DNA of 64,000 nt from Nocardia sp. CDC159 (GCF_023740735.1 NZ_JAMRXH010000007.1:307666-371665); one strand, 5' to 3'. Positions 7,804 to 17,811 are shown, counted from the first letter of the stretch. The notes: generated from the letters alone by a model not told the origin. Translations and numbers: made by a program.

Positions 7804-8865
7804 TCAGCGCGCCTGGATCTTCAGATCTCCGACAGTCACCGAGCGGGTCATGGGCCGGTCGAGGAAATCGTGCGGGAAGCCGAGTTCGACGGCACTCGCC
7901 GCGTGCAGCCGCTCCAACTGGCCCGGCTCGAACTCGACCTCCAGCGCCCCGAGATTGTCCGCCAGCTGAGCCGGGGTGCGCGCCCCGATGATCGGCGCGG
8001 TCACCCCCGGATTGTTTAGCGTCCAGGCCAGCGCCACCTGCGACGGGGTCCGATGCATCTGCGCGGCAACCTCTTTCACCACATCCGCGATCGCCAGCCC
8101 GCGTTCGGTGAGCGCCCCGCTGGCGATCGCCAGATTCTTGCGGGTGCCCTCCGGCGATCCCACGGCAGGCTCGCCGAGATCGGCGCGGCCGTATTTGCCC
8201 GACAGCACCCCGCTGCCCAGCGGCGACCAGGGCACCACACCCAGTCCCAATTCCCGGGCCATTGGGATCAGATCGCGCTCCACCGTGCGCTCGATGAGGC
8301 TGTATTCGATCTGCAAGGCCACCAGGGGCGCCCAGCCCCGCAGGTCCGCGATGGCCTGCATGCGCGCGACCTGCCAGGCCGGGGTGTCGGAGATGCCGAC
8401 GTAGAGCACCTTGCCCTGGCGCACCAGATCGTCGAGCCCGCGCAGGATCTCCTCCACCGGGGTCAGGAAGTCCCACGCGTGCAGGTACAGCAGATCGATG
8501 TAATCCGTATTCAGTTGTCGCAGACTGTTTTCCACCGAGGCGAACATGCTCTTGCGATGGTTGCCGCCGGAGTTCGGATCACCCGGACGGCGCAGCATGG
8601 TGTATTTCGTTGCCAGCACCAGACTTTCGCGATTGTTCCGGGTGAACTCGCCCAGCAGCCGCTCGGCACTGCCCCCGGTGTACATGTTGGCGGTGTCGAT
8701 GAAGTTCCCGCCGCGCGCGACGTAGCCGTCGAACAGTTCGCGCGCGACGTCGGCGTTCGCGCCCCAGCCCCAGTCCGAGCCGAAGGTCATGGCGCCGAGG
8801 GCGAGCGGGGAGACCCGCAGCCCGGACCGGCCCAGCAGCCGGTAGGTGTCGAGGGTCAGCGACAT
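7804..8865 (-). CDS. Aldo/keto reductase
   Basis: The 353-residue protein is a full-length AKR of the YghZ/Kv-beta type. The tetrad is visible: Asp57 and Tyr62 in IDTANMYTGG, Lys87 in LATKYTM, and a His in DLLYLHAWD. The NADPH-binding tail is GVTAPIIGARTPAQLADNLGAL. The start at 8865 has an AGGAGG site; a longer open frame to 9144 runs through the divergent regulator and is rejected. It reduces aldehydes or ketones with NADPH in the cytoplasm; substrate unknown. The neighbouring divergent XRE regulator probably controls it. Confidence 0.92.
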   Translation of the reverse strand: MSLTLDTYRLLGRSGLRVSPLALGAMTFGSDWGWGANADVARELFDGYVARGGNFIDTANMYTGGSAERLLGEFTRNNRESLVLATKYTMLRRPGDPNSGGNHRKSMFASVENSLRQLNTDYIDLLYLHAWDFLTPVEEILRGLDDLVRQGKVLYVGISDTPAWQVARMQAIADLRGWAPLVALQIEYSLIERTVERDLIPMARELGLGVVPWSPLGSGVLSGKYGRADLGEPAVGSPEGTRKNLAIASGALTERGLAIADVVKEVAAQMHRTPSQVALAWTLNNPGVTAPIIGARTPAQLADNLGALEVEFEPGQLERLHAASAVELGFPHDFLDRPMTRSVTVGDLKIQAR

Positions 8866-8980
8866 CTGTCCTCCTGTGTCGTACTCACTGTCGGCCTCGA
8901 GTCTGTGGCCGTGCGCGAGCGGCGGTAAGGGAGGGCATTTCCTGGGAAGGCCAGTCCCACCCTGGTCGTAGGATCGAACG

Positions 8981-9814
8981 ATGACGAGTGGCACCGTGGA
9001 TGCGACCCAGGAACTCGCCGCATTCCTGCGGACTCGGCGCGAACGACTCGACCCCGGCGACTTCGGCCTGCCGCAGCGCCGCCAGTCGCGCCGCACGCCC
9101 GGCCTGCGCCGCGAGGAGGTCGCCGAGCTGGCCGGGGTGAGCACCGATTACGTCGTCCGGCTCGAACAGGGTCGGGGCCTGCGGCCCTCGCCGGAGGTGC
9201 TCGACGCGCTGGCGCGTGCCCTGCGGCTGGCCCCCGACGAGCGCGCCTACCTGTTCGATCTGGCCCAGCAGCGTCCGCCGCAGCTCGACCCGGCGGTGAC
9301 GACGGTCGCTCCGGAGCTGATCCGATTGGTACGCGATCTGTCGCCGCGTCCGGCGATGCTGCTCAACCACCGCTACGACATCCTGGCGTGGAATCCGGAG
9401 ATGTCGCGCCTGCTGCTGGATCTCGAGACGCTGCCGCCGCGGCAGCGCAACAGCATGTGGCTGTGCCTGATGCATCCGCGGATGCGCGATTTCTTCGTCG
9501 ATCGCGAGCAGATCCTGCGCGAGGGCATCGCCGATCTGCGCGCGGCCTGGGCCGCCCATCCCGAGGACGGGCCGCTGAGCGACCTCATCGCCGAATTCCG
9601 CAGCCGCGATGCCGAATTCGCGCGGCTGTGGGCCATGCGTGACGTGCGGGTCAACGGCCGTGGGATCAAGGTCATGCGGCATCCACAGGTCGGTCGGGTC
9701 GCCGTGCGGTTCGAGGTGCTGATGCCGATGCAGGACCCCGGTCAGCGGCTGGTGATCTACCGCGCCGCCGACGAGGAGAGTCGGGCGGCGCTCGATCGGC
9801 TGTGCGGGGCCTGA
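8981..9814 (+). CDS. XRE-family regulator with MmyB-type ligand domain
   Basis: The 277-residue protein has an N-terminal Cro/C1 helix-turn-helix (TPGLRREEVAELAGVSTDYVVRLEQGRG, residues 39-66). Its C-terminal domain of about 180 residues matches the MmyB-like domain reported to bind fatty-acid-like ligands (LLNHRYDILAWNPEMSRLL, ending MQDPGQRLVIYRAADEESRAALDRL). Such regulators in actinobacteria usually sit divergent to an oxidoreductase, as here with the aldo/keto reductase across 115 bases. The gene ends one base before the convergent NRPS gene. Confidence 0.9.
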   Translation: MTSGTVDATQELAAFLRTRRERLDPGDFGLPQRRQSRRTPGLRREEVAELAGVSTDYVVRLEQGRGLRPSPEVLDALARALRLAPDERAYLFDLAQQRPPQLDPAVTTVAPELIRLVRDLSPRPAMLLNHRYDILAWNPEMSRLLLDLETLPPRQRNSMWLCLMHPRMRDFFVDREQILREGIADLRAAWAAHPEDGPLSDLIAEFRSRDAEFARLWAMRDVRVNGRGIKVMRHPQVGRVAVRFEVLMPMQDPGQRLVIYRAADEESRAALDRLCGA

Positions 9815-9815
9815 G

Positions 9816-12800
9816 TCAACGCGACAACGCGGACTCCGCCACCCGCTTCAGGCGGCGGGCGAGGATCGGGCCGATGACGGCGACGACCGCCGAATTGGTC
9901 AGCTGCGCATGGGTGGCGTCCACCGGGTGCTCGATGAGCTCGCCGGTCACATACGGTCGCCACATCCGCGCATCGAGCGCGGCGGTCACCCCACGGGTCG
10001 CCGAAAAGTACAGCAGGTCACCGTCGAATACGCGGGGCCGATAGCCGTGGGCGAGCGCGACGCCCGCGACATATCCGCGGTGCAGCCGCTCGAGGCGGCT
10101 CGCGGTCAATCCCGTGCCGAATGATCCGGGCGCACGGGCCAGCTCGGCCGCGGCCTCGGCGGCGGTGAGGTCGGGCGCGTCGTCGGCATCGTCGGGTTCG
10201 TCACCGAGTAGATGGGTCAGCAGATCTCGCATACGCGGCGGCGTCGGCGGCTCGGTGCCGGGAGGAACGACGACGCTGTCGAGCATGGCCAGCACGGCGA
10301 CCTCCTCGCCGTCGGCCCGCAGCCGCACCGCCAGGGCGTGGGCGATCTGTCCGCCCAGTGACCAGCCGAGCAGATGATACGGACCCTGCGGCTGCACGGC
10401 CCGGATGGCGTCGAGGTAGTCGTCGACCAGCTCGTCGATGGTGGCGGCATCGGCGCCGGAGGTGAGCACCGCCGCCTGGAGCCCGTAGACGGGACGGTCG
10501 GTGATGTGCTGCGCCAGCCCCGCATAGCACCACGCCAGCGGCACCGCCGAATGCACGCAGAACAGCGGCGGCCGAGTTCCCTTGCGGCGCAACGGGAGCA
10601 GCACCCCCAACGCGTCGTCGTCGGCGTCGCGACCGTCGTAGCCGGCGATCCGAGCGGCGAGCGCGCCCACGGTCGGTGTCGCGTAGAGCCAGCGGACCGT
10701 CACCGGCACGCCGGTGGCGGCGGCGATCTCGGCCGAAACCGCCACGGCGAGCAGTGAATTCCCGCCGAGCTCGAAGAAGTCGTCGTCGCGTCCGACATTG
10801 TCCGCGCCGAGCGCCGCGCCGTAGCGGGTGGCGACCAGCCGCTCCAGCTCGGTCTGCGGTTCGCGCGTGGGGCGGGTGCCGCGGGCCGGGGGCGGCAGGG
10901 CCGATCGATCGATCTTTCCATTGCCCGACAACGGCATTCGGTCCAGTTCGATCAGCATCGCGGGCACCATGGCGGCGGGCAGGGTGTCCCGCAGTCGGCG
11001 CAGTGCGGCAGGGGCATCGAATCCGATGCCCTCGGCGGCGACCACATAGCCCACCAGCCGCGCACCCGGCCGCCTCGCGTCGGCGACGGTCACCGCGGCG
11101 GCGGTGATCCCCGGCACGGCGAGCAGCGCGGCCTCGATCTCGGTGGGTTCGATCCGCCGTCCGTGCAGCTCGAGCTGCCCGTCCAGCCGCCGCAGATATT
11201 CGAACGCGCCGTCCGGTCGGCTGCCGACCAGGTCGCCCGTGCGATACAGCCGATCCCCGCCACCGAACGGGTTGGCGATGAACCGCGCCGCCGTGCCCGC
11301 CGGATCGTGCAGATAGCCGTGGGCGAGTGCCGGGCCGCCCAGGTAGAGTTCACCGCGCGCACCGGCCGGTGCGCACCGCAACCGCGAATCCAGCACCGCC
11401 GCAAGCATTCCCGGCAGCGCGCGCCCGATGGTCACCGGCTCGTGTGCCGTCAGCGCCCCGGTCTCGGTGGCCATCACGGTCGCCTCGGTCGGGCCGTAGC
11501 CGTTGAACAGGCGCACGTGCGGGGCCCATTCGCGCACCAGCGTCGCCGGGCAGGGCGCCCCGCCGACGGCCACGACCTCCAGCCCCGGTACCCGATCCGG
11601 AGCGAGGGTGGCCAGCACCGCGGGCGCGGTCTGGAATACGGTGCAGCCGCCGGTGCGGATCAGCCGGGCCAGTTCGGCGCCCGCGATCACCGTGGGTGGG
11701 GCGACCACCAGACGCCCGCCCGCGGCGAAGGCGCCCAGCAGTTCCAGCAGATGTGCGTCGAAGGTCGCGGTGTGCGAATGCAGCAGCACCGAATCGCGGT
11801 TCAGCCCATAGTGTTCGACGAGGTAGTCGGTCAGCGCTCCCAGGCCGTGGTGACCGACCACCACGCCCTTCGGGGTGCCGGTGGTGCCCGAGGTGTGAAT
11901 GAGGTACGCCGGATGCGCCGGTCGCAGCGGCCGCGGCCGGTCGGCGTCGGTGATCGGCGTCGCGGCCAGCCGGGCGGCCCGTGCCGCGTCCCCCGGGTCG
12001 TCGAGCACCAGCCAGTCCACCCCGCCGGATCCGTTCGCACGGCCCCCGCTGTCGCCGTTCGGAAGTCGGTCGCGCACCGAGCCGACCGTGATCCCCCAGC
12101 GCGCGGCGCAATTGGAGATCACGGTCGCCACTCGCAGCGGGGGATCGTCGGGGTCGATCGGCACGAAGCACGCACCGGATTTGGCGACCGCCCACAGGGC
12201 CAGCACGGACTCCGCCGACCGAGGCACGGCGACGACCACCAGGTCCCCGGGACCCGCGCCGCGGGCCAGTAGCGCTCGAGACCAGCGCGAGGACGCCTCG
12301 TCCAGCTCCCGATAGGTGAGCGTGCGGTCGCGGTCGGACACCGCCACCGCGTCGGGTGTCATGGCCGCGCGCAACAGTTCGGGCAGCGTCCGAACCGATC
12401 CGGGTGGGGACGGCGGCGGTACCGGTTTCGGTGCCGGATCCAGATCGGCTGCGACGCAGTCCTTCTCGGCGGCCAGAAAGTGCGCGAAGTAGTTCAGGAA
12501 CGCGTGCTGATGCCGGATCATCGTCTCGTGCCGATAGCGGGCCGGGTTCGCCTGGAAATCGACGCATACCGAGCGCTCGTCCGGCCCGACCTGATAGCCG
12601 TTGACCTGCAGGTCCGCCACGGGCCCGAGCGCGAGCACCCGACCGTGCCCGACGAGCGGGCCGAAGCGCAGCGGTGCGATGAAGCCGAGGACATTGACCA
12701 CCGGCCCGAATCCCGCACGCAGGGAGGGGTTTTCGCGCCGAATGTCTTCGTGGCGGTGCCGCTGGTGCCGCAGCGCCCCGATGACGGCCGAACGCACCTG

Positions 12801-13763
12801 CGCGATGATCTCGCCTACGGTGGCGACGTCGAGATCGCGCAGCCGCAGGGGGACGACATTGGACAGTGAGCCCGCCGACCGGCGCAGCGCGGCGGTGGGC
12901 CGGGCGGTGACCGGCAGCGTGAGCACGACCTCGGCGCTGCCGGTCATGCGTGCCAGATAGCAGGCGAAGGCCGCGATGGTCAGTTCGGGGAAGGTAGCGC
13001 CGTGGGCGGCCTTGGCCAGGGCGAGCAGCCGCGCTGTCGCCGGATCCAGGGTGGCTGTGCTGTGGTGCGGCCGCGCCTGCGGCGGGGCGTTTTCGACGGT
13101 CAGGCTCACCGGCTCATCCACTCCGGCGAGCCGGTCGTGCCAGTAGGCCCGATCGGCGTCGGCGCGGGAAGAGTCTTGGTACGCGCGTTCGTCTTCCAGA
13201 AGTCGGGCTACCGGCAGTGCCTCGGATGCCAATGGCTTCGCGGGGCTTGGCCTTTCGGTCGAAAGGGCGGCCCGGTACAGCTCCGCAGTCCGCCGCACCA
13301 CCGCGGCCGCGCCGACGCCGTCCAGAAATATGTGGTGGCTGCGCAGATACATCAGATGTCGATCCGGACCCACCGTGAACAGCACGGCGACGGTCGGCCG
13401 ATCCGCGCGGGGGTCCAGCGGCGCGCTGTAATCGCGCTCCATCCGATCCAGCGCTGCCGCAACCGGATCGGCCTCGCTCGTCGTATCCACCGTGTCGAAC
13501 GGCAGCGGAGCCTCGAGATCGACATACTGGCACGGAGTTCCGTCGACGACGCACACCCGCAGATGCGGCGACTCGAGTTCGCGCGCGGCCTGCCGAGCCG
13601 ACCGAGCCAGCAGATCGATGTCGAGGGGGCCCGCCAAATCCAGATACATCGCCACCGTCATCGGCACGGCCGGGTGCAGCTGCTGCGCCAACCACCAGCC
13701 CCACTGGGCCTTCGACAGCGGGTGCGTCCGCCGCACCGCGGCGTCCGGCCGTACGGTCAACAT
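9816..13763 (-). CDS. Single-module non-ribosomal peptide synthetase (C-A-PCP-TE)
   Basis: The 1315-residue protein has one full module plus release domain. The condensation domain carries HHIFLDG at 143-149. The adenylation domain carries YLIHTSGTTGTPKGVVV near 619-635, NGYGPTE near 753 and YRTGDLV. The carrier domain has DDFFELGGNSLLA with the phosphopantetheine Ser near 1002. A thioesterase with GWSLGG near 1132 ends the protein. Order and length match EntF. By eye the specificity residues read D-A-L-Q-A-G-G-V-M-K, which differs from the EntF serine code and predicts no substrate I trust. No MbtH, siderophore, transporter or tailoring gene is adjacent, so the acyl donor and product are unknown. 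Confidence 0.92.
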   Translation of the reverse strand: MLTVRPDAAVRRTHPLSKAQWGWWLAQQLHPAVPMTVAMYLDLAGPLDIDLLARSARQAARELESPHLRVCVVDGTPCQYVDLEAPLPFDTVDTTSEADPVAAALDRMERDYSAPLDPRADRPTVAVLFTVGPDRHLMYLRSHHIFLDGVGAAAVVRRTAELYRAALSTERPSPAKPLASEALPVARLLEDERAYQDSSRADADRAYWHDRLAGVDEPVSLTVENAPPQARPHHSTATLDPATARLLALAKAAHGATFPELTIAAFACYLARMTGSAEVVLTLPVTARPTAALRRSAGSLSNVVPLRLRDLDVATVGEIIAQVRSAVIGALRHQRHRHEDIRRENPSLRAGFGPVVNVLGFIAPLRFGPLVGHGRVLALGPVADLQVNGYQVGPDERSVCVDFQANPARYRHETMIRHQHAFLNYFAHFLAAEKDCVAADLDPAPKPVPPPSPPGSVRTLPELLRAAMTPDAVAVSDRDRTLTYRELDEASSRWSRALLARGAGPGDLVVVAVPRSAESVLALWAVAKSGACFVPIDPDDPPLRVATVISNCAARWGITVGSVRDRLPNGDSGGRANGSGGVDWLVLDDPGDAARAARLAATPITDADRPRPLRPAHPAYLIHTSGTTGTPKGVVVGHHGLGALTDYLVEHYGLNRDSVLLHSHTATFDAHLLELLGAFAAGGRLVVAPPTVIAGAELARLIRTGGCTVFQTAPAVLATLAPDRVPGLEVVAVGGAPCPATLVREWAPHVRLFNGYGPTEATVMATETGALTAHEPVTIGRALPGMLAAVLDSRLRCAPAGARGELYLGGPALAHGYLHDPAGTAARFIANPFGGGDRLYRTGDLVGSRPDGAFEYLRRLDGQLELHGRRIEPTEIEAALLAVPGITAAAVTVADARRPGARLVGYVVAAEGIGFDAPAALRRLRDTLPAAMVPAMLIELDRMPLSGNGKIDRSALPPPARGTRPTREPQTELERLVATRYGAALGADNVGRDDDFFELGGNSLLAVAVSAEIAAATGVPVTVRWLYATPTVGALAARIAGYDGRDADDDALGVLLPLRRKGTRPPLFCVHSAVPLAWCYAGLAQHITDRPVYGLQAAVLTSGADAATIDELVDDYLDAIRAVQPQGPYHLLGWSLGGQIAHALAVRLRADGEEVAVLAMLDSVVVPPGTEPPTPPRMRDLLTHLLGDEPDDADDAPDLTAAEAAAELARAPGSFGTGLTASRLERLHRGYVAGVALAHGYRPRVFDGDLLYFSATRGVTAALDARMWRPYVTGELIEHPVDATHAQLTNSAVVAVIGPILARRLKRVAESALSR

Positions 13764-13900
13764 GCCCTCCCTGCAGATCCGGAAAACGCAGCCGAGAACC
13801 TCTCGGCAAACCTACGGCATGGGTGGGCCGGATCGGTGTTTCCAGCGGGTCACGGCATGGCGCGCTGGCTGGTTGCTGGGCTGATGCGATACTCCTGGTC

Positions 13901-14884
13901 ATGCACCGGCTCCCGCGCTGCCTGGCCGTCCTGTTCACCGTGTTCGCCGCGTTTGCCACGCTCTTGCCCGCAGCCGTGTCCGCCGATCCCGGCAACTCGG
14001 CCATCCTCGAGGTGCGGCCGCTGGGCGGGCGGCAGTACTCGGTGGTGGTGCACTCCGCGGCGATGAACAAGGCGGTGACCGTGTGGATTTCGCATCCGGG
14101 CGGACCGGCGCCCGCGCTGTATCTGCTCAATGCCGTGGACGGCGGCGAGGACGGCGGGCCGTGGACCGCCCGGACCGACGTCGCCGAGTTCTTCGCCGAC
14201 AAGTCGGTCAATGTGATCGTGCCGATGGGCGGGCGCGCGAGCTACTACACCGACTGGGTGAGCGACGATCCGGTGCTGGGCCGAAACAAATGGTCCACCT
14301 TCCTGATTCGGGAACTGCCCGCGCTGCTGCGCGACCGTTTCCAGCTGACCGGTCGCAATGCCGTTGCGGGAACATCGATGTCGGCGACCTCGGCGCTGGA
14401 TCTGGCGATCGAGGCGCCCGGAATGTATCAGGCGGTCGGCGCGTACAGCGGCTGCCCGCGCACCAGCGATCCGCTCGCCCGCGCGTACGTCCATTCCCAG
14501 CTGGGCATCTTCGGCGCCAATGCCGCCAATATGTGGGGTACGCCCGACGATCCGGCCTGGCTCGCCCACGATCCCATCGTCAATGCCGAGCGACTGCGCG
14601 GCCTGGCCCTCTACATCTCCGCGGGCAACGGCGCCCCCGGCAGCCACGACGCCCTCACCGATCCGTCCATCGGCGGCAACCCCGCGACCCTGGCCAACCG
14701 CATGGGCATCGGCGGGCCGATGGAGGCGGTGGTCAACTCCTGCACCCGAGCCCTCACCGACCGCCTTGCCGCCCTGGGCATTCCAGCCACCGTGGCATTG
14801 CGCCCCGGCACCCACGCCTGGCCGTACTGGCAGGACGATCTGCACGACTCCTGGCCCCTGTTCGCGAGCGCCCTGGGCATCTGA
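13901..14884 (+). CDS. Secreted esterase/mycolyltransferase-like protein (antigen 85 fold)
   Basis: The 327-residue paralogue of the protein at 3652-4665 shares ALYLLNAVDGGEDGG, the VNVIVPMGGRASYYTDW block, a GTSMSATSALDLAI nucleophile elbow and a GTHAWPYWQDDL catalytic His. The ATG at 13901 places a Sec signal peptide at the N-terminus (MHRLPRCLAVLFTVFAAFA, cleavage near VSA-DPGN). It is transcribed away from the NRPS gene across 137 bases. Envelope mycolyl transfer or esterase activity is likely from the family but not shown. Confidence 0.88.
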   Translation: MHRLPRCLAVLFTVFAAFATLLPAAVSADPGNSAILEVRPLGGRQYSVVVHSAAMNKAVTVWISHPGGPAPALYLLNAVDGGEDGGPWTARTDVAEFFADKSVNVIVPMGGRASYYTDWVSDDPVLGRNKWSTFLIRELPALLRDRFQLTGRNAVAGTSMSATSALDLAIEAPGMYQAVGAYSGCPRTSDPLARAYVHSQLGIFGANAANMWGTPDDPAWLAHDPIVNAERLRGLALYISAGNGAPGSHDALTDPSIGGNPATLANRMGIGGPMEAVVNSCTRALTDRLAALGIPATVALRPGTHAWPYWQDDLHDSWPLFASALGI

Positions 14885-14899
14885 CCGCGGGTAACCGCG

Positions 14900-15610
14900 T
14901 CACCCGTCGTCGAGCACGCCATGGATGCCCCCGAGGACCTCGAGCAGCGCCGGATCGTCGACGCGGTCGAAGGCCGCGGTGACCGCGGCGAGCGCCGGTC
15001 CCTCGCCGAGCCAGGCGACCACCTCGCGATAGGTCGGTAATGTCCGGTCCCAGAACGCGTTGTTCGGAATCAGGACGCCATGTTTGCGGCGGCAGTCGCG
15101 CGTGAGGAACTCGTGCAGCCGAAGGATCGCGGCGGCGCTGTCGAGACGCGCCCACCGGGCCAGCCGGGCCGCGAGCGTATCCTCGGCGGAACCCAACGCG
15201 CACACCAGCGTTCCGACATTCTCGTGCGGTGGCTCATCGGTCAGCAGATCGGTCCACAGCGCGTCGAATACGGCCGCGATGGCACCGGCCTGCTCCCACG
15301 ATCGCCAGCCCGCCCGACGTAATTTGCCGTAGCACGTCTCGACCGCGGGCATATCCGGGTCGTGTGTGTGCAGCAGCTGCAGCATCCGGCCGGTCAGATA
15401 TCGCAGATCGGCCGCGGATCCGACGGTGTCCAGCACGCTGAAGGCGTACGGGCCCAGGTCTCTTCCGGTCAGCTGGGAGCGCGGCCGCATCAGCAGGACG
15501 GCGAAATCCTCGACCCGGCGACAGCACGGACAGACATCGATTGCCGGCGGTGGCCGGACCGGCGCGAACGCATCGTCCAGCGCTTGCAATGCGCGCCGAA
15601 TCTCCCGCAT
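14900..15610 (-). CDS. Hypothetical protein with N-terminal CPCC motif
   Basis: The 236-residue protein is mostly alpha-helical by composition. It has a C-P-C-C motif (residues 27-30) that could bind metal, and recurring W/L-rich helices (AGWRSWEQAGAIAAVFDALW). I do not recognise the family. There is no signal peptide, so it is probably cytoplasmic. It lies between two oppositely read exported-enzyme genes with no clear operon partner. Confidence 0.6.
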   Translation of the reverse strand: MREIRRALQALDDAFAPVRPPPAIDVCPCCRRVEDFAVLLMRPRSQLTGRDLGPYAFSVLDTVGSAADLRYLTGRMLQLLHTHDPDMPAVETCYGKLRRAGWRSWEQAGAIAAVFDALWTDLLTDEPPHENVGTLVCALGSAEDTLAARLARWARLDSAAAILRLHEFLTRDCRRKHGVLIPNNAFWDRTLPTYREVVAWLGEGPALAAVTAAFDRVDDPALLEVLGGIHGVLDDG

Positions 15611-15643
15611 CCCCAGACACTAAGCAACGGGATCCCGCCCGGG

Positions 15644-17347
15644 CTAGCTGTTTACCGTGCGCCGGTAGGTGACCTTGTCGAACTCCCGGCCGTATTCGTC
15701 CACCGCGACGACGTCCATCTCGCTGGCGAAGAAGCCGGGGCGCACGTCGACCCGGATGAAGGAATAGTTGCGGAAGCGGACCCGGGACCAGGGGGCCGCC
15801 TCGTCCTGTTTGTCGCCGTCGGCGGTCCAGACGTAGCTGTTGGGGACGGTGGTGTCGGGAATCTGGTGGCCTCGGTAGGTCTCCTGCGAGCCGGGTTGGA
15901 AACCGTAGCGGGGGCGGCCGCCGCCGCCGACGGTGTAGTAGACCGTGCCGTCGGTCTCGGGGTAGACGATCGAGTTGTCGCCCGCGGGCTTGGTCGGGCG
16001 CCCGGCTCGGATGGGGTCGGTGCGCTCGAAGATGTGGTTGTGGCCCTGTAGGACGAGGTCCACCCGGTACCGGTCGAACAGCTCGCACCAGGCGTCGCGC
16101 ACGCCGCCGTCGCTGGCGTGGGAATCGGTGGTGGAGTAGGCGCAGTGGTGGAAGAAGCAGACGATGAAGTCGATGTTCGGATCGCTGCGGTATGCCGCGA
16201 GAGTCCTTGCCACCCAGCCGTTCTGGGCACCTCCGGAATAGCCGGTATTGGCCCTGATCTCATAGGAGATGTCGTTGGCGTCCAGCGACAGCACCGCGAG
16301 GTTGCCGTAGCCGAACGAGTAGGCCGAGGGGCAGCCCGCCGGGCCGTTGCCCGGCAGGTCCAGGCGCGCGAGATGTCCGCCGTAGCCGTGGGTGTCGTAG
16401 GCGGCCTCCATGTCGTGGTTGCCGGTGGCGAACATCCAGGGCGTGGTCGAGGCGCTGGCCTCGATGGCGCCGAAATACACGTCCCACACATAGGGATTGA
16501 ACTTGTCGAAGCCGCCGCCGACCTTGCCGCCGGACGGCACGAATTGCGCGGCCCTGCCCGCACCGGAGGGGTCGGCATAGGCGATGTCCCCGGCGAGGAT
16601 GTGGAAGTCCGGTCGGCAGGCCACGATCTGGTTCAGCACATTGGCCGCATGCGGCACGGTCGGATCGTTGTCGGGCTTGTAGTAGTTGTCGTCGTAGTCA
16701 CCCGCCACCAAACCCGTTGGCCGCGTTGGTGTGTCGTCGGTGCCCTGATCGCCCATCATGGTGAAGCGGAACGGCAGCACGGCCCCGCGCATACTCGGCA
16801 TTGCCGGTGCGGCGCTGCGCACGTCGCCGACGAAGCCGTCGGAGGTGCGCCAGCGGTAGAAGTGCGGCACCCGCCCGGGCAGCCCGTCCACCGGCGCGTG
16901 CACGTAGAACTGTTCGGCCGCGAGCACCCCGCCGTCGCTGCTCGGGATCTGGGTGATCAGATCGCGCACCTCGGCCTCGACCGTCGCGCCGAGCATCGGT
17001 GTCGGACCGTGTTCGAGAAAGACCTTGGTGCCCTGCGGATTACGCGACAGCTGCGCGGCGAAGCGGAGCTGACTGGCCGCATCGGGTCCGAAGCCGACAT
17101 GCCGCCCGGCGACCGCGAGCCGGGCGTCCTCGGCGTATGCGCGGGTGCCGAAGGGAGAGACGCCCGCGGCCGCCACCGCCGCGGCCGCCGCCGAGCCGCG
17201 CAGGAAGTTGCGCCGTGAGACCGGATGGCGGCGCAGGTGGGCGCGATGCCACTCGTACTGCTCGGCCATGGTCGTGGTGGCGGCCACCTGCTCGGGAATC
17301 CCGGTGTCCGGAACATCACCGGCAGGGTTCAGGCGATTGGACGGCAT
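15644..17347 (-). CDS. Tat-exported purple acid phosphatase-like metallophosphoesterase
   Basis: About 567 residues from the ATG at 17347 (another ATG at 17269; no clear ribosome binding site at either). A twin-arginine signal (SRRNFLRGSAAAAAVAAAG) is followed by a fibronectin-like N-domain and the calcineurin-type motifs in order: GDQGTDD, LAGDIAYADPSG, TGNHDME, FFHHCAYST and LQGHNHIFERT. The dinuclear metal ligands are therefore intact. It likely hydrolyses phosphomonoesters or diesters outside the membrane; the substrate is unknown. It is transcribed alone. Confidence 0.88.
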   Translation of the reverse strand: MPSNRLNPAGDVPDTGIPEQVAATTTMAEQYEWHRAHLRRHPVSRRNFLRGSAAAAAVAAAGVSPFGTRAYAEDARLAVAGRHVGFGPDAASQLRFAAQLSRNPQGTKVFLEHGPTPMLGATVEAEVRDLITQIPSSDGGVLAAEQFYVHAPVDGLPGRVPHFYRWRTSDGFVGDVRSAAPAMPSMRGAVLPFRFTMMGDQGTDDTPTRPTGLVAGDYDDNYYKPDNDPTVPHAANVLNQIVACRPDFHILAGDIAYADPSGAGRAAQFVPSGGKVGGGFDKFNPYVWDVYFGAIEASASTTPWMFATGNHDMEAAYDTHGYGGHLARLDLPGNGPAGCPSAYSFGYGNLAVLSLDANDISYEIRANTGYSGGAQNGWVARTLAAYRSDPNIDFIVCFFHHCAYSTTDSHASDGGVRDAWCELFDRYRVDLVLQGHNHIFERTDPIRAGRPTKPAGDNSIVYPETDGTVYYTVGGGGRPRYGFQPGSQETYRGHQIPDTTVPNSYVWTADGDKQDEAAPWSRVRFRNYSFIRVDVRPGFFASEMDVVAVDEYGREFDKVTYRRTVNS

Positions 17348-17466
17348 GAGGTTGGATGCTCGTCGCGTAGCGATCGGCGAGCAACTCGAACCGGCGGTCG
17401 CGCCTAAAAAATCTTGATGAACTTTGGGTGCATGGTCGTGCATATGTGTCGGTGGTCCGGCACACA

Positions 17467-17811
17467 ATGCCCGCTATGGCGTACGACGAGCAGCTGGCCG
17501 ACCGGATCCGCGACGCCCTGGGCCCCGCGCTGCCCGAGGCGGTCGAGAAGAAGATGTTCGGCGGCCTGTCCTTCCTGATCGACGGCAATTTGGCTGTCGC
17601 GGCCAGCGGCAAGGGCGGGCTGCTGGTCCGCGTCGCCCCCGAGGAGGTCGACCGCCTCATCGATGGGGAGTTCGTCACCGTGATGACGATGGGCGGCCGG
17701 GAGATGCGGAACTGGCTGCGCGTGGCCCCCGAACCGCTGGCCGACGACGCGGTACTGGGGGAGTGGGTCGAGCGCGGCGTGCGCTACGCCCGCAGCCTGC
17801 CCGCTAAATAG
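17467..17811 (+). CDS. TfoX/Sxy N-terminal domain protein
   Basis: The 114-residue protein from ATG 17467 (alternative ATG at 17476) matches the TfoX_N domain: KKMFGGLSFLIDGNLAVAASGKGGLLVRVAPEEVDRL and a C-terminal MGGREMRNWLRV segment. In gamma-proteobacteria TfoX regulates competence; in actinobacteria these small stand-alone domains have no established role. It overlaps the 3' end of the convergent TetR gene by 8 bases. Confidence 0.8.
   Translation: MPAMAYDEQLADRIRDALGPALPEAVEKKMFGGLSFLIDGNLAVAASGKGGLLVRVAPEEVDRLIDGEFVTVMTMGGREMRNWLRVAPEPLADDAVLGEWVERGVRYARSLPAK

Noticed and set aside
8866..9144. N-terminal extension of the aldo/keto reductase
   Set aside because: It overlaps the divergent XRE regulator, has no family similarity, and the start at 8865 has a proper AGGAGG site.
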